In this document: piece after piece, positions 34,086-48,637 of the stretch
Layout: the number at the start of each line of letters is the position of its first letter
How positions within the stretch are numbered: position 1 is the stretch's first letter
Assembly: GCF_905475395.1 (NCBI RefSeq)
Contig: NC_058338.1
Coordinates: 91,187,435 to 91,251,434 of the forward strand
DNA length: 64,000 nt
Direction of reading: 5' to 3'
Source: Chrysoperla carnea
Taxonomy: Eukaryota; Arthropoda; Insecta; Neuroptera; Chrysopidae
Notes under the pieces: generated by a model
What the model was told of the DNA's origin: nothing
The model's database searches: none
Seen by the model: only the letters and a program-made list of their open reading frames with translations
Made by a program: the position numbers and the translations under genes

Positions 34086-34659
34086 CCAGTGCTTGCGTTA
34101 TTTTTTTTTTTATAAATTAGAAAAAAATTTATTGGTTTACGAAAATTTTCGGAAAATAAATTCTAAAATTTTTTTTCGTGGTACTTTGACTTACATATAA
34201 GTTATATGACTCTTCAATTCTACAGTAGCTACATATAATAACATCGCCTACTAGAATATAATCACAAATTATATAATACCTGTTACATTTTATTAGATTT
34301 TAAATACCTCAGAGCAATATTTTTATTTATTGTTACCATATTTTTTTGGTAATGATCTGGTTGTTAAAAAGCGACCTTAAATAGAATAAATAAAAAATTT
34401 TTTTTATTATTACATATTTTTTTGTGAAATAATCTCTAATAATAAGATTATTTTTTATAATCTTTTAGATTCTGTTTTACAAAGGAATTAAATTTAAGTT
34501 TGACTAGTGTATAAGACAAAATAAATTTTTTGGGTGTACCTGGTGCAAAAATCAAATATTTTTCATTTTACTTACTTAGGCATTTCAAAAATTTTATTTT
34601 TCAACTAATAATAGTTGCTTCTGTTGTTTAGATTGGCGCCCAACCAAAGCGGTGACAGT

Positions 34660-35420
34660 GAAAACAACATCAACCATCAATGGAAGAAGACTTCCAAGTG
34701 CAACGTAGGAACAAAGGCAAAAGCGTTCAGGGGATCAACATGAGATCTCAAAAAAAGCTCAAAAAGCTTAAAAATGATTTCTCTGCCCTTAACGAAAGAT
34801 GTTAACGAGTCTGCGTTAGCAACTCCAATAAAAATGAAGAAGTCATAATCCAATGTACTTCACATGGGTATAACCAACTTCCAAAAGGTGGAGGTAGCCA
34901 TAAAAGTTTCAAGTTTCACCTTTGGGCACCAAAGAAGTGTAGCGAAATGGAACCAAAGAAGTGTGGCGAAAACGATGCTTCACAGGCTTGTGAGCTTCAG
35001 AAGTCGGAACCATCGAAGTGTTGCAATTGTAACGCTTAGCATCCAGCGAGTACCATGAACTCTGAGAAAATGTTAGCCCCCCCCACACGACTTTGGCTAG
35101 AAAATATCGAGCTCTTCCTCTCAGTAAAGAGGTCAACGCCCCGAGCAGAGGCCCGAACAATGAAGAAATGACAATGAAGTCCGTGGACAATGAAAAAAGC
35201 ATCCGAAAAGGAGGTAATAGACATTTTGCGTACCACTCCCATTTTACCTGCAAACTCTTTCTTAATCGAAACCCTCGAAGGACCTCTATCGTCTCCAACT
35301 CAATCGGAATCGATGCACGAACTTTTAACTTCATGACCTTCCTGAAACTCAGGATTAAAGTGGAGAGAGCATGGAAATCGTGCAAATCGAATATAGAAAA
35401 ACTTCTTGTATTTTTCAAGA
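34660..35420 (+). pseudogene. decayed ORF1 of a Jockey-type LINE
   Basis: In one broken frame the region reads KKCGENDASQACELQKSEP then SKCCNCNAxHPAS, the Cys-rich gag-like knuckle of Jockey/CR1 ORF1 proteins (CxxCGxxH..xxC ... CxNCxxxHPAS). Several stops and shifts. Overlapping frames on both strands at 34864-35554 are shadows of this relic. Confidence 0.6.
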
Positions 35421-35649
35421 TGACAACTTACCTCTTTCAAAATCGATTAGTCTATAATTTTATAGTCATCCAATATAATTCATTCGCACAGTATACCTCA
35501 TTTTGTTACGCGACGTTTTCTATCAATTCGCTCATCCCCGCAAGCTGCGTTTAAGAAACTTCGTTCCAAAAATGTCATGATCCATTGTCTAAACAGAAAG
35601 AAAAAAAATTTTATAAAATCAAGCAGCGTAGCCCCAATATTTCGTATCG

Positions 35650-36470
35650 ATTAACGTGAATAACACTGTTTAGTACAGTAAAAGATGTTAAAAAAATTGG
35701 CTAATAAAGGAAAATGAAAGAAACCGCTCGCATTTTGCATAAACCTCATGGAATGTGTTTCTTAGATGTGAACAAACAATAAATTTTTATTTCAATGAAA
35801 AGGTCAATGTTAAAGTTGACTTAAAAAATTAGTAACTAGGCAACTTGTATCATGTAAATGTTAAGTGTTTGTCAAATAGTCGAAAACCATTATACATGTA
35901 ATAATAATAGGGTTTAACCTCCGTTTCTCTAACATATACGCCTATAACAGAGGCCACCCACATCATTATATGATAATCTTTATTTATTTAAGTTACATGC
36001 ATATTTACAATTACATTTTTGATGTGGGTGGAGTCGGTTACTTCGTTCTTATCCAAGCGACGACAATATGATCAATTCTATCGCCCCCATGAATTATAAT
36101 TAATTGTTCACACTGCTGCTGCCTGGATTCGAACCCGCAACCTAAGTCTAAATAGACAAGCGGGCAAATTCTAGCACCTTAGACCGCTCGGCCATTTAGA
36201 CCCATTATACATGTATAACTTAGACGTAATTCAAGTTGCCTATTTATTAATTTTGTAATTCAACTTTAACATTAACCGTTCCATTGAATTAACAATTTAT
36301 TGTTTATTAACAAATAGAAATATTTGCGCCACTAACTCATACGTGACTAATGATATTTGATACCTAAGATACACATTCCATGAGGTTTTACCAAAATGCG
36401 AGCGGTTTTCTTTCATTTTCCTTGATTTGTAACAATTTTAACTGTACTAGTATAGTTTATCGTTTAATTG
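35650..36470. mobile_element. fold-back (long inverted repeat) element hosting a SINE
   Basis: The left arm (about 35650-35880, including AAAATGAAAGAAACCGCTCG and CCTCATGGAATGTGT) pairs with the right arm (about 36220-36470, ACACATTCCATGAGG and CGAGCGGTTTTCTTTCATTT). The SINE at 35901-36201 sits in the loop. Confidence 0.8.
35901..36201 (-). mobile_element. tRNA-Leu-like SINE with 14-bp target duplication
   Basis: On the - strand it starts GTCTAAATGGCCGAGCGGTC, with the A box around TGGCCGAGCGG (36184-36194) and the B box GGTTCGAATCC (36125-36135), the layout of a class II (Leu/Ser) tRNA head, followed by a ~200-bp unrelated body ending in AT-rich repeats. It is flanked by CCATTATACATGTA at 35887-35900 and 36202-36215. 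The acceptor stem does not pair, so it is not a functional tRNA. Confidence 0.85.
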
Positions 36471-36913
36471 GTCGGGTCAAATTTTATAAGAAATTTCAAA
36501 ATTGTGTTCATTTTTTTGTAACAACTTTTAACCGGTAAATACTTAAAATTTACATATGCAAAAATGATTTAATGGAGTCCTTGATTTTAATCTACGAAAC
36601 ATATCTGCTACGTATATAGAATACCGAACATTAAATAGTTCTCTAGACTCCGACAAACAATAATTAAGAATTAATATCAAGAGATGTGCGAAACACATTC
36701 TAATTTATTAAGTTTTATTATTTAAGACTGAAACGATCTTGTCTAAAATTCATTATTATTCATAATATAATCGTGAATTCATCATGTTTTGTGATTGTGC
36801 GTAGACATTATTTATTTTGTATTCTTTATTTTTTGTTAACAATTAATTTTGTTAATTTCTTTTCTAAAAATAAATTTTGTTTTATTTTTAAATAATTTTT
36901 AATTTCAATAAAA

Positions 36914-37004
36914 ATGACGATTAAAATAAGTGAAACAAAAAATGTGCCGGAATATATGCCTAATAAACCGAAAATATTTCGTGAATTATTAGCAACAATT
37001 ACCG
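36914..37004 (+). CDS. transporter copy 2, exon 1 (cytoplasmic N-terminus)
   Basis: 30 residues, MTIKISETKNV...RELLATIT, plus one base, then GTAAAT. It aligns with exon 1 of copy 1 apart from a 2-residue length difference in the middle. Confidence 0.88.
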
Positions 37005-40000
37005 GTAAATATTTTATTTAAATTACTTTTCTTAAACATTTTGTGGTGCTTTTTTATAAATAATTTAGTAGAGATTTTTAAATAATTTTTTATTTTTTAA
37101 TTTATTTGGTTTAAAACCCATCTCAAATTTTTGTTTATTATCCTAGCTAGATTTTAAAGGGAATATAAAATTGTCAGTTAGAATATTCTTCCTAAATTAT
37201 TTATTAAATTAAATTATTTGGAATTTTTATCATCAAAGTTTAAAATAAGATAAAAATAATTTCAACCCCAAATCTACCCTGCTCGTACTTTCTTTTCTAT
37301 ATCATTTCTAATATGTTTATACTTTCTATTAAAAAATTGTTTTTTATTTGCTTTCATTCGTTCCAAGTTAAAATTGTCAAAAACTTTCTAATTAAGTTTT
37401 TTAAAAAAATTAAAGTTTGCCGTCTTTTTTTTAGATTTCTCCATAAGAGAATTATAATATAATGTATTTCAAATCGATTTTCAATCATTTTTTTCTTAAA
37501 AATTTGCATGGATACCTAATCTGAAATTTTTTTTAGTCTACCTATAAACAAATTTTGAGCCTTCAACGAAGACCTTATAGACGAGTATACCATGCATAGA
37601 CAGTGTTGATTACTCTGTCACATTACACATACATACATGTCACACAAACATAACTGATATCCCCATATAATACATACTATACAATTTACGCCTAATTTGG
37701 CCCTCACGGGTAAACAGTGATGTTTACAAAAAAAAATGTTTCAAACAAAAGTTGGCTATTTTGTTATAGAGAATACTTTATACATTTAAACTTTTGTTCT
37801 ATCTTTAACGGTTTACAATATGGGTCCTACGGACCCAAAACCCAATTTGCCTATATTGTTCATATACGAATACGACCTCACTTTTTACATCCTGAGTACG
37901 CTGTACAAATTTCACATGATATCTTTTTTCGTTTTTGAGTTATCGTGTTGACAGACAGACGGACAGACGGACACACAACCGAAAATGGACTAATTAGGTG
38001 ATTTTATAACCAGCTCTACCAAAATTTTGTTCATGGCATCAATATTCTTAAGAGTTACAAACTTGGGACTAAACTTAGTATACCTTGCATATTACATACA
38101 TGCATGGTATGAAAACGTCAAAATCGCAAAAATTTCCGAAATAAGATGGATGAACATTCGATTTTTTGCATTAGGTTCTAGAAGGTATTGATAAACTTTG
38201 ACAATATTACAGATTATTGGCAGATAATTTTCCTCGTTTATGCATTACAACAATTATTTTAATCCGTCATTACATTCTGTGTCTAGAGCTCGGATATAGC
38301 CCAATTGAATAATAAAGCGCTTGGCATGAATCCAAGCGGTCCGGGTTCGAGTCTTGATGCGAATCCATAAAGACTTTGACGCTTAAAAATTGTTTGTAAG
38401 CTAACAAACAAGATAGTAGGAGATCCGAATTAAGGTCGACCTTCACCCATCTGTTTACCGAATGAAAGTTATTTTTTATGAAATGTAAAATATTTACAAA
38501 TATCCCTGTTGTGGGTTGCCCTAAAAAATATGGTCCAGACAACTTTTAATAAAATATCAAAACTTGGAAAGCTTGTAAATTTTATTTTTTGACTGATATT
38601 TTGTGGACAATCATATACCACCGTATTTGCAATAAAATTATCTTTATTTATATATGTGAGGCAATGAATTAACAGATGAACGTAATTACTATTCACAACT
38701 TGTATAAATGCGAAAATAGTGAACGAAAAGAGGCAGACAGCATAGCTGCTGCATATTCTTTATGGCTTTTACTTTCGAGTAGATCAAAATTCGTTAGATA
38801 TGAAAGTCAGTGAAAAATTTCTAAAAATTTTACTCTTGATATTTTCACTAAAAGTAGTCTGGACCACTTTTTTTTAGGCAACCCATTGCAGGGATATTTG
38901 TTAACATTTTATATTTCATAAAAAATAACTTTCATCCGGTTAACAGATCGGTGAAGGTCGATCCTAATTGGGATCTTAGACTAAGAACAAAAAATAATTA
39001 ATCCGTTATTCATTGATAATCTAGAATTTTCTTATTTCGTGCATCAGCTTTTTTTACAATAAATAACAACTTTGTGTTTTTTACATTTATTTTTCATGTA
39101 ATTTATCTGAAATGATGTAATACAAAAATTATTATGATATAAGCATATACTTAATGTAGTATAGGCATATAAGCAACACTCGTTTCGAAAATTCATTGGT
39201 TTCCCAATTTTTTAAAATCTAATATATAAAAATCTCGTCTCCTCCGAGACGACTTGAACCGATTTTAATGAAATTTTTCTAATTATTCTCCTCACAAGTA
39301 GTATGTTAGGACTGTTTCTTTATAAGTTGAAAATCGGAAACCTAAATAAATATTTTATCTAATATTGAAAATTGTAAAATATATTATATACAGTAATTGA
39401 AAAAAAATAAATCTATTATGTATAATTTAAATTTGAAAATAAATATTCTTTTGCACAGTATATTTTATCAATGTACGAAAAATTAGAAACAATGGTTATA
39501 ATGATATTCGTTGTGTGCGTAGTCATGGTAGGGACAATAAAATAGATGCCAGCGCTTCCAGTGAAAAATTTTCGCGATAAAGAAGGCAGTTATGATTAAT
39601 TTGCAGTTTTTTACAAGTTAATCTTATCGAAAATGTCAAATTAAAATTATTGAAAAACACTAATTAATTAAACTTAATGCATTAAAAATTGTGAAAATAA
39701 AAAATCAAATTCCACAAATATTATTTCTTAAATGTAAATTATCATAATTATTTATTTAAATTTGTGAAACAATAATATTAAATTTTCAATGTAAGTCATA
39801 GATGCAATCCACACAATTATATATGCATCCATACAATTCTATAATTAAAGTAGTGTATCGTTACCATTGAAACGTCTCCAATAAAATTCACGCACGGTGC
39901 GATTATGTACAGATTTTTTATATACGCTGGCGAGCAAATGGGATATAAGTTTAATTGGCCTGGAAATAGGAGTAAATTTTGTGTTAAGCGGGCGGGCTTA

Positions 40001-43000
40001 CCGGAGTGGGGGGGGGGGGGTTTGAGTGGGTGTACTATGCGATAGTATTAGCTATTAATGAAAAAATATCTGGATGACCGAGCTTTGCTCGGTATTCTTA
40101 AAAAGACACAAATTTTATCACTAATAGAAGACCGTTTTAAATGTCTCCACACAAATACCAATTTGAATCATTAACTACGATATACACCAATAGATGTCAG
40201 GAAGAGTTATAATTTGCATTGTATTTCATTAACTACGATATACACCAATAGATGTCAGGAAGAGTCATATTTTGCACTTTGTTTCAGTTTTTCCTGAAAA
40301 CATAGGTAAAACGAAATTTTCTAAAACTGAAACCTAGCTAGATCGATTTTTCGCCCCAAAAAACCCCCACATACTCATTTTCATGAAAATCGTTGGAGCC
40401 ATTTCCGAGATCGTAAATATATATATACAAGAATTGCTCGTTTAAATATATAAGATTAGAGCTGCAGGTATTAATTTACAATAATAATCGTTGAGTTACA
40501 ATCAAATTAATTAATTGTAGGTGAAACAAAGTTCATGGGGCCAGTTAGTTTTTCCAAAACGTATCATATGTGACATGGTGTGACAATTGTACCACCATTT
40601 ATATTTTTATTTTATGTATAGTTTAGCTGAATATTTATTTCAAATTTTACTGTAATCTCTGACTGTCTGTCCGTTTATCAACCGAACTGCATCATCCTTG
40701 TTGAAATATTTTATCTAGACAGGTATGATTTTATCTACGTTAAATAAAATACGGTCCTATTAGCAATAAAAATAGCAGGAAGCTTTTAAAATCAGGAATA
40801 GAAAAATAATCTTAATAAATTGTAGTTCGGGAATGCTCACATGATCCAAATAAATTTTTGTTATTCACACATCAAACGACGCTCTGTCAACAAAATTAAC
40901 CTAAAGATTATATATTTATTGAATTTTAATACTAAGCAAGACTCTATCTAGCGATACAAAAAAGAACTATAGTTTTCAACACTCATAGATACATAATATT
41001 TAACGGAAATGTTTGTTTAAAATCTTGTAAACCATACGCACATACCATACACATATAAAACAGTACAGAACATTAAAATGTATAATAAAGTAGGTATCTT
41101 TTGCCTTTTAATTCAATGAAAAAATCAGATGAGTTTTTATACCATGTATATGAAATATACCATGGTATGCTAAGTTTAGTCCCAAGTTTGTAATGCTTAC
41201 AAATATTGACACTGTGAACAAAATTTTGGTATAAGTGTTCATAAAATCACCTAATTAGTCCATTTCCGGTTGCCTGTCTATCTGTCTGTCGCCTGTCATC
41301 ACGATTGCTAAAAACCGAAAAGAGATATCAAGCTGAAATTTTTACAGCGTACTCAGGACGTAAAAAATGAGGTCAAGTTCGTAAATGAGCAACATAGATC
41401 AATTGGGGCTTGGATCCGTAGGACCCATCTTGTAAGCCGTTAGAGATAGAACAAAATTTTAAATGTAAAATATTATTAAAAAAATATACAACTTTTGGTT
41501 GAAACATTTTTTCGCAAATATGAATGTTTACCCGTGAGAGTGCAAATTATGCGCAAATTGTAAAGTATGTATTATATAGGAATATCAGTTATGAGTATGT
41601 AGCTATCTAAGAGTGACTATTTTTCTTTACTTACATGACCTCAAAAATAATCGATTGCGTCATCAACACTGTCTATACATGGTATTTCAGCAATTAACTC
41701 AGTCGATTGTTTTTTTTTCACTTGTTTAAGTATGGTTTAGATTTTTTTTACTCGTGGCGCTGATATTTTAGCTTCATATATATAATACAAAAAATGTGAC
41801 TAAAATTTTCATAACATGTATGGCCAATATATCCTAGTTTAATAGTTAATTAAAAGTTAGAACATGAAATATTTTAATTTATTGAAAAACTCCGCTAAGA
41901 TTTACAATTTTTATTGATTTGTAATTTTTTTAAATTGATAAAGTGAGGGTCGAACTTTGAGGAAATAAATTATTTATAAACATTCTATTTCTATTATGTA
42001 ATTAGACATTTGTTAATTATATGTTGATTTTTTATAATTATATTACTGCATTAGATTAATGGCAGTTTCGTTAAATATTGGTTTATTAACTTAATTATAT
42101 GGACAAAATTCTTATCTTACTCTAATAAAATAAAGATTGAAAGATCTTGACCCATATTTAATTTACAAAAATTAAAAAAAAAAAAAAAACCCGACATTTA
42201 TTTCTTTATTTATTTGATATGCCCTATTGGGCTAATCAATCCATACATAAGTACATAAGCTCTGATAAAACAATAAAAAAGTATATTTACATCACAAAAA
42301 AGGAAACTTCAAATTCTTGAAACAATTAATTAATAAATACTACTAAAAATATCGAAACAATGGATTTCGGAATTATATTAAACTAAATGAAATGAAACGT
42401 TGGGGAAAGAGTGTCAAGTTATTTTCCCCGTTTTATTAATCATAAATTATTTTCCCCGTTAATCTTGCTGCTCTGTTGTTCAGTATTTCTTTCAAAAAGT
42501 TGCCCACTTTCAAGACAGTTTCTTCATCTCTAACATTCAAAACACTTTCTAAGCACGATAACCCACCTCTCATCAAATCAAGTCTTTTACCCTCATTGAC
42601 TCCTGGACAGTCAAAGATTAGATGGTAGCCAGATTCACCTCCACCACATAGTGGACATATTCTTTGATTATTTAATTTTACCCGACATAAAACGTTAAAT
42701 TTTTAATGATATTATATTAATAATATTTTACTACCTCGACCCGAGAGGAATTCCACTTTCGTAGTTACCGTAACAGGTGGCTAAAAACAACAAACAACAA
42801 ATTTCGTAGAAAAGTGGTGAAAAAAATCAAAAGTTCTTAAATTAATATTAGGAGAACATGCATTAAAACTATAATTTAGTAATTATATGTCTAGAGTATC
42901 AGGAGAGCATCTGTAAAAACTAACATGTTTGTCTAATAATGTTTTGAGTATTATTAAATGTCTAGAGTACTAAGAGGCATCTGTAAAAAATAACATGTTT

Positions 43001-46000
43001 GCCTAATAAACTTGTTTTTTAATGTATTTATTTATTTATTATTAAATTTATGATATTTTTTCGTTCAAATTATTTTGTCTAGCGTGTTTTTTCTTAAGAG
43101 GTACATTTTTAGACCGTGAGTATATTTTCGTCAAACTCAAACATAATAAGCTTGAAAATGAGAAGTGAATCAAAGGAATTTGATAAAGTAATAAGGAAGA
43201 TAAAGCTTGGACAGAAAAAAACTTGCTAGAGTTAATATATAAGATTACAGATTTGGGTGGATTTTTATACCATGCATATATGTAATATGCAAGGTATACT
43301 AAGTTTAGTCCTAAGTTTGTAATGCTTAAAAATATTAATGCTATGAACAGAATTTTGGTTTATAAAATCACCTAATTAGTTCATTTTCGGTTGTCTGTCC
43401 GTCTGTCCGTCTGTCTGTCAACGTGATAACTCAAAAACGAAAAAAGATATCAAGCTGAAATTACAGCGTACTAAGGACGTAAAACTTTACAGCATACTCA
43501 GGACGTAAAAAGTGAGATCGAGTTCGTAAATGAGCAACATAGGTCAATTAGGTCTTGGGTTAGAGAACAAAAGTTTAAATGTAAAAAATATTTCTTATAA
43601 AAAATAACCAACTTTTGTTTGAAACATTTTTTCGTAAACATCACTGTTTACCCGTGAGGACGCAAATTAGGCGTAAATTGTATAGTATGTAGTAAATGGG
43701 AATGTCACTTAAACTAGTCATGTATGTGTGACATGTATGTTTGTGTAATGTAATAGAGTAATCAAAACTGTCTATGCATGGTATTTCAACAATTAACTCA
43801 GTCAATTGTTTATTTTCACTTGTTTATAAATATATTTGGTATTTTCACCACGAAAACACAAAAACTCATTATTTCTCTATACACAGGGTGCTTTTTTAAA
43901 TTGACATATGCATGAAACTCGAAAAATAAGTTTAATCGAGGAAAATGCTTCAAACGAAAAATGATAACAATTTCAAAGGCACACATCTTACACAGGTAAT
44001 GAATTTAATCTAAGTTTTCCGGTTCAATGAAAACCTCTTCCTAATTCATAACTGGCAAACATTATATGAACGGTTTAAGCTATAAAGTTGTTCTTTATAA
44101 ATACGCAAATACTTTTTTGTTTTAAACACTTTTTTGTAAACCGAATAGTTTAGACAGTAATTGATAACAAAAATTTAGCTTTTTGTGCGTTTGTTGAATT
44201 TGAACAAAAATGGTCTTTATAGAAAAAAATTATACGAAATAACAATTTTGATACGAGAAAACGATTTTGTGTAAAACTTTTCAGTCCGTTTTCTGTCTAA
44301 ACTGTACGATTTTCGGAAAAATATTTCGGACACAAAATATTAATTTTTTAATCAATAACAACTTTCTAATTTAAAGTGTTCATCTATCTCTTACCAGCTA
44401 TGGAGTGACCGAGCTTTTCATTAGGTCTGAAAACCTAAGTGAAGTTTAATGTCTACGTAAGATGACACAACATTTTTTGCTCGAAGCATTTTTTTGTGTT
44501 TTCAACGAAACTTTTTTGAGGCCCCCTGATTCCAAAAATAGCATGACGATCAAGTAATTTCAGGAAAAAAAAATTAAAAAATATATTTTTTCAATTTTTG
44601 GTAGTGAATTATATTATAACTTGACGAAAGACGAAAAATTAAGATAAAATTTTTCGATATCTGAAGTAATTTACAAAATATTGAAAATTGAAAATTTTGT
44701 TTAATTATTTAGCTTTCGATATTTCGAAAACTTAGGCAAATATCGAAAAATTTTATTCTTATTTTTCGTCTACATTCGTGAAGTTATAACAAAATTCATC
44801 ATCAAAGTTGAAAATAAGGTACAAATAATTTCAACCACAAGTTTAAACTTTTTGCCTTGGCGCTCGTACTACCTTAAGTAAAAGTCTACCTAGAATTTTA
44901 GACCTTTAAATGAAACAATGTTGTCATACTCATACATCCTTAAAACATTGGCCTGTGTGTGTATGACTGTACTCAAATAGATCCAAAAGGAAAAGACCTA
45001 CATGATTTCAATATTTGGGAACCAATTTCTTTCGAAAAACCAAAATGTTTTAATCCAACTCTGAAAACATACTAATGGAAAATATATATTGTTTAAATTA
45101 TATGCAAAATTTTTGAATTGATTAACGCATTTTTTGGATTTTTTTATTTTGAATATTATTATATTGAATTCTGCGAAATCTTAGCAATATTAAAATGCGA
45201 TCATATTTCTGACCCTCAAAATACCTGCTATGGTTCTTTATAATATACCTACCAGGCCCGTGCGCAAGAATTATCCAAGGGATGGGTTCAAAGTTGTGTC
45301 CGCCTTGTGCTAGAGCATTAAGTCAATAAAAGAAAGAAATTCTTTTTTCGAGAAAGAGAACATTAAATTAGGTCAAAATGTGATATTCAGTCACTATTTT
45401 TCAATAAGTTAATTCTGCGAGCTACAGAAAAAACTCACCGCGATGTATAAAGAGCGAGGGCTAAACCGATCTAAGGTTGAAAAGGAGCGTTCTTTCGCCT
45501 CTGTTGCCACAGACAAAACTGACAAACGCGAAGCATTTGGTAGACATTTGGAAAAGCATCTTTGTTGCAATTATAGAGTGCTTCGAGTGAATTTTTGGCA
45601 CCCAAAAATTGAGACAAGCAAAATTCTAGTAAATATTGCGATGATTCGAAAATCAATCTATACTTTTCAAGTCAATCAGTCTGTGAATTCGAGCGTTGAG
45701 TCTGTTATGCGAGAACCTTGGTTTCAGCAATTCTGTGTCGTATTTATCGCAAATATTTTAGTTTTCCTGAATTCTTCTCCAGCTAATCCTCTTCTTTCAA
45801 TCAAAATATGTTTCCTGTTAGTTATCCTCGTTATATCCTCGCACATGTCAAAGTCATGTTTATATAATATTATATAAACTATATCTTATCTGGTTTCTTT
45901 TCTGAGCGAATAAATAAGTCAGAAAAACTCTAAATAATTTCTTGGCAAGTTTTTATATTCCTTACGAGAAGTATTAAATATAATAAAAACTACAGTAATT

Positions 46001-48560
46001 TAGTTTTCGAAATAATTGATTAATTCTGAAAAAGTCTTACTCTTACTTTAGATAAATTTCCATGAAATTTCTGATTAATTCTGAAAAAGTTTTGTAAAAA
46101 AAAAACTTGTAAAAATTCAGTCTTCGAACTATGCTTAGTAAGTTTTACATAGATCTTTTCATACTTTTTCAGAGTGTCAGAATTATCAAGTCAATCGAAT
46201 TTTCGTTAGAAGTAAAACTTAATTTGATTTTATCGCCTATATTTCTAACAAACAGCGGTCATTAATCTTTAATTAATGAAGGCGCATTTTAAATTTCATA
46301 CGTAATTAAAAATGCAATTAAAGCATGTTTAATAGGTAATCAAATTTTCTGTTGATATAATCACTTTCAATGTCACTGATTTCAAGTTTTCATTATTATT
46401 GGCATTAATAATATACTTATTTATATTGGCAAGATGTCAAAATTTTGAAGATAAGAAAGCATTTGCCAAAGAATTGCACATTTACTGCACATTTAATTAT
46501 TACTTTGTTAGAAAATATAAAACCGAAACAAATGCATAAGTCAAAAATATAATTTTGACAATAAATAGCCTTAGGAACAATTTTCTTATGAACAATTAAT
46601 TTTCGAAGTTTGTCGAAGTAAAACTTTTCGTCTGTGATATTAGTTTTTCGCTGCGGTTTGCCATTTTGCCAAATGTGGGGACCAGGAACCCACTTTCTTA
46701 AACCTGTGACATTTACGTTAAATTTGACCAAAAATTTGAAAAGTATAACCCAAACTTAGTAGGACTACATTCTTGGTTTATCAAAATCGGATATAATTTG
46801 GGTGTGATAGAGCAAAATTAAATTTTATCCGATCTGAGCCAAATTTTATCCGTTCTGAGTGAAATTTTTTTTCAAACCAACTAATTTTGGGTCAAACTTT
46901 TTATCTGTGATATTAGTTTTTCGCTGTGGTTTGCTGTTCTGTCAAATGTGGGGACCAGGAGCCCACATCCTTGATACCAGTGATATTTAAGTTAAATTTG
47001 ACAACAAATTTGAAAAGTATGACCCAATCTCATTAGAATTACATACTTGGTTTATCAAAATTGGATATAATTTGGGTGTCATGGAGTAAAATTAAATTGT
47101 TTGGATTTTGATGATGTCATAAAGTTTAAAAAATCGATTTTTTGGATAAAACAGTCAAATTTTATCCGATCTCAGAGAAATTTTTTTCAAACCAACTTAT
47201 TTTGGATCAAACTTTTCATCTGTGATTATAGTTTTTCGCTGTGGTTTTGCTGTTCTGCCAAATGTGGGGACCAGGAACCCACATTCTTGAAACCAGGGAT
47301 ATTTAAGTTAAATTCGACAACAAATTTGAAAAGTATGACCCAAACTTATTAAGATTACATACTTGGTTTATTAAAATCGGATATAATTTGATTGTGATAG
47401 AGCAAAATTAAATTTTTTTGATTTTGATGACGTCATTAAGTTTAAAAAAATCGATTTTTTGCATAAAACAGCCAAATGTTATCCGATCTGACTCAACATA
47501 ATTTGTGTTTTTTTATTGAATATTAATAAAAAAACATTATTAAAATGAGGATAAGTAGATAATTTTTGTTCCAAATTTCTTTAAAATGTCACAATTAGTA
47601 TATTTTCAAAATATTAATGACCTACATCGATTAGGAACACAACTGCAGTAGTTTAATAGTAAATTAAGGTCATTACTTATTGTAAAACAATTTTTACATT
47701 ATTATCTGCGTAGAAGCTTTTTTATCTTTTCTTAACAAAAAAAAAAATGTTTAATTGGTACTAATCGAAAAATAGAAAATTGTTTAGATTGTTTAATGCA
47801 AATTGCTAGGTACACAAACTATTTAATTTTTATGAACAAATTTCTATAATTGGTCTACGTTTCTTTCGTTAAGGATGTACGAGCGCCAGGGCAATTTTTC
47901 ATAAAATGCTTGATTTTTTTTTATATCAAGTTGGACAAATTCTAAATCAATTCTGAAAATTTTAGGGTTGGTTGTTCGATTATTTAAATAAATAAATGAC
48001 TTCAATAGTACGCATATTTAACATTGGTTTTATATGGTAAAACGGTAGATGTATTATTATCATATATTAGATAGATAGATGTATTTTCATAGATTTCTCC
48101 AAAACTAGTCTGTGAAAATATATCTTATATATTTAAACGAGCAATTCTTGTATATATATATATATATATATCTTATATATTTAAACGAGCAATTCTTGTA
48201 TATATATATATATTTACGATCTTGGAAATGGCTCCAACGATTTTCATGAAAATGAGTATGTAGGGGTTTTTTGGGGCGAAAAATCGATCTAGCTAGGTTT
48301 CATTTTTAGAAAATTTCGTTTTACCTATGTTTTTAGGAAAAACTGAAATAAAGTGCAAAATAAGACTCTTCCTGACATCTATTGGTGTATATCGTAGTTA
48401 ATGAAATACAATGCAAATTATAACTCTTCCTGACATCTATTGGTGTATATCGTAGTTAATGATTCAAATTGGTATTTGTGTGGAGACATTTAAAACGGTC
48501 TTCTATTAGTGATAAAATTTGTGTCTTTTTAAGAATACCGAGCAAAGCTCGGTCATCCAG

Positions 48561-48637
<77 letters not shown>

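Noticed and set aside
34634-34645. TGGCGCCCAAC as a retroviral-type primer binding site
   Set aside because: No LTR is seen upstream, and the sequence downstream is a Jockey-type ORF1 relic rather than an LTR-element gag.
35036-35554. Overlapping 68-169 aa frames on both strands
   Set aside because: They overlie a decayed LINE ORF1 whose Cys motifs are in a broken + strand frame.
36120-36201. True tRNA-Leu/Ser gene
   Set aside because: The A and B boxes are good, but the acceptor stem does not pair, a long unrelated body follows, and 14-bp TSDs mark a SINE.
45443-45877. 144-codon + strand frame as a gene
   Set aside because: No motif, no homologous look, and a position in a repeat-filled intron. 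The only support is its length.
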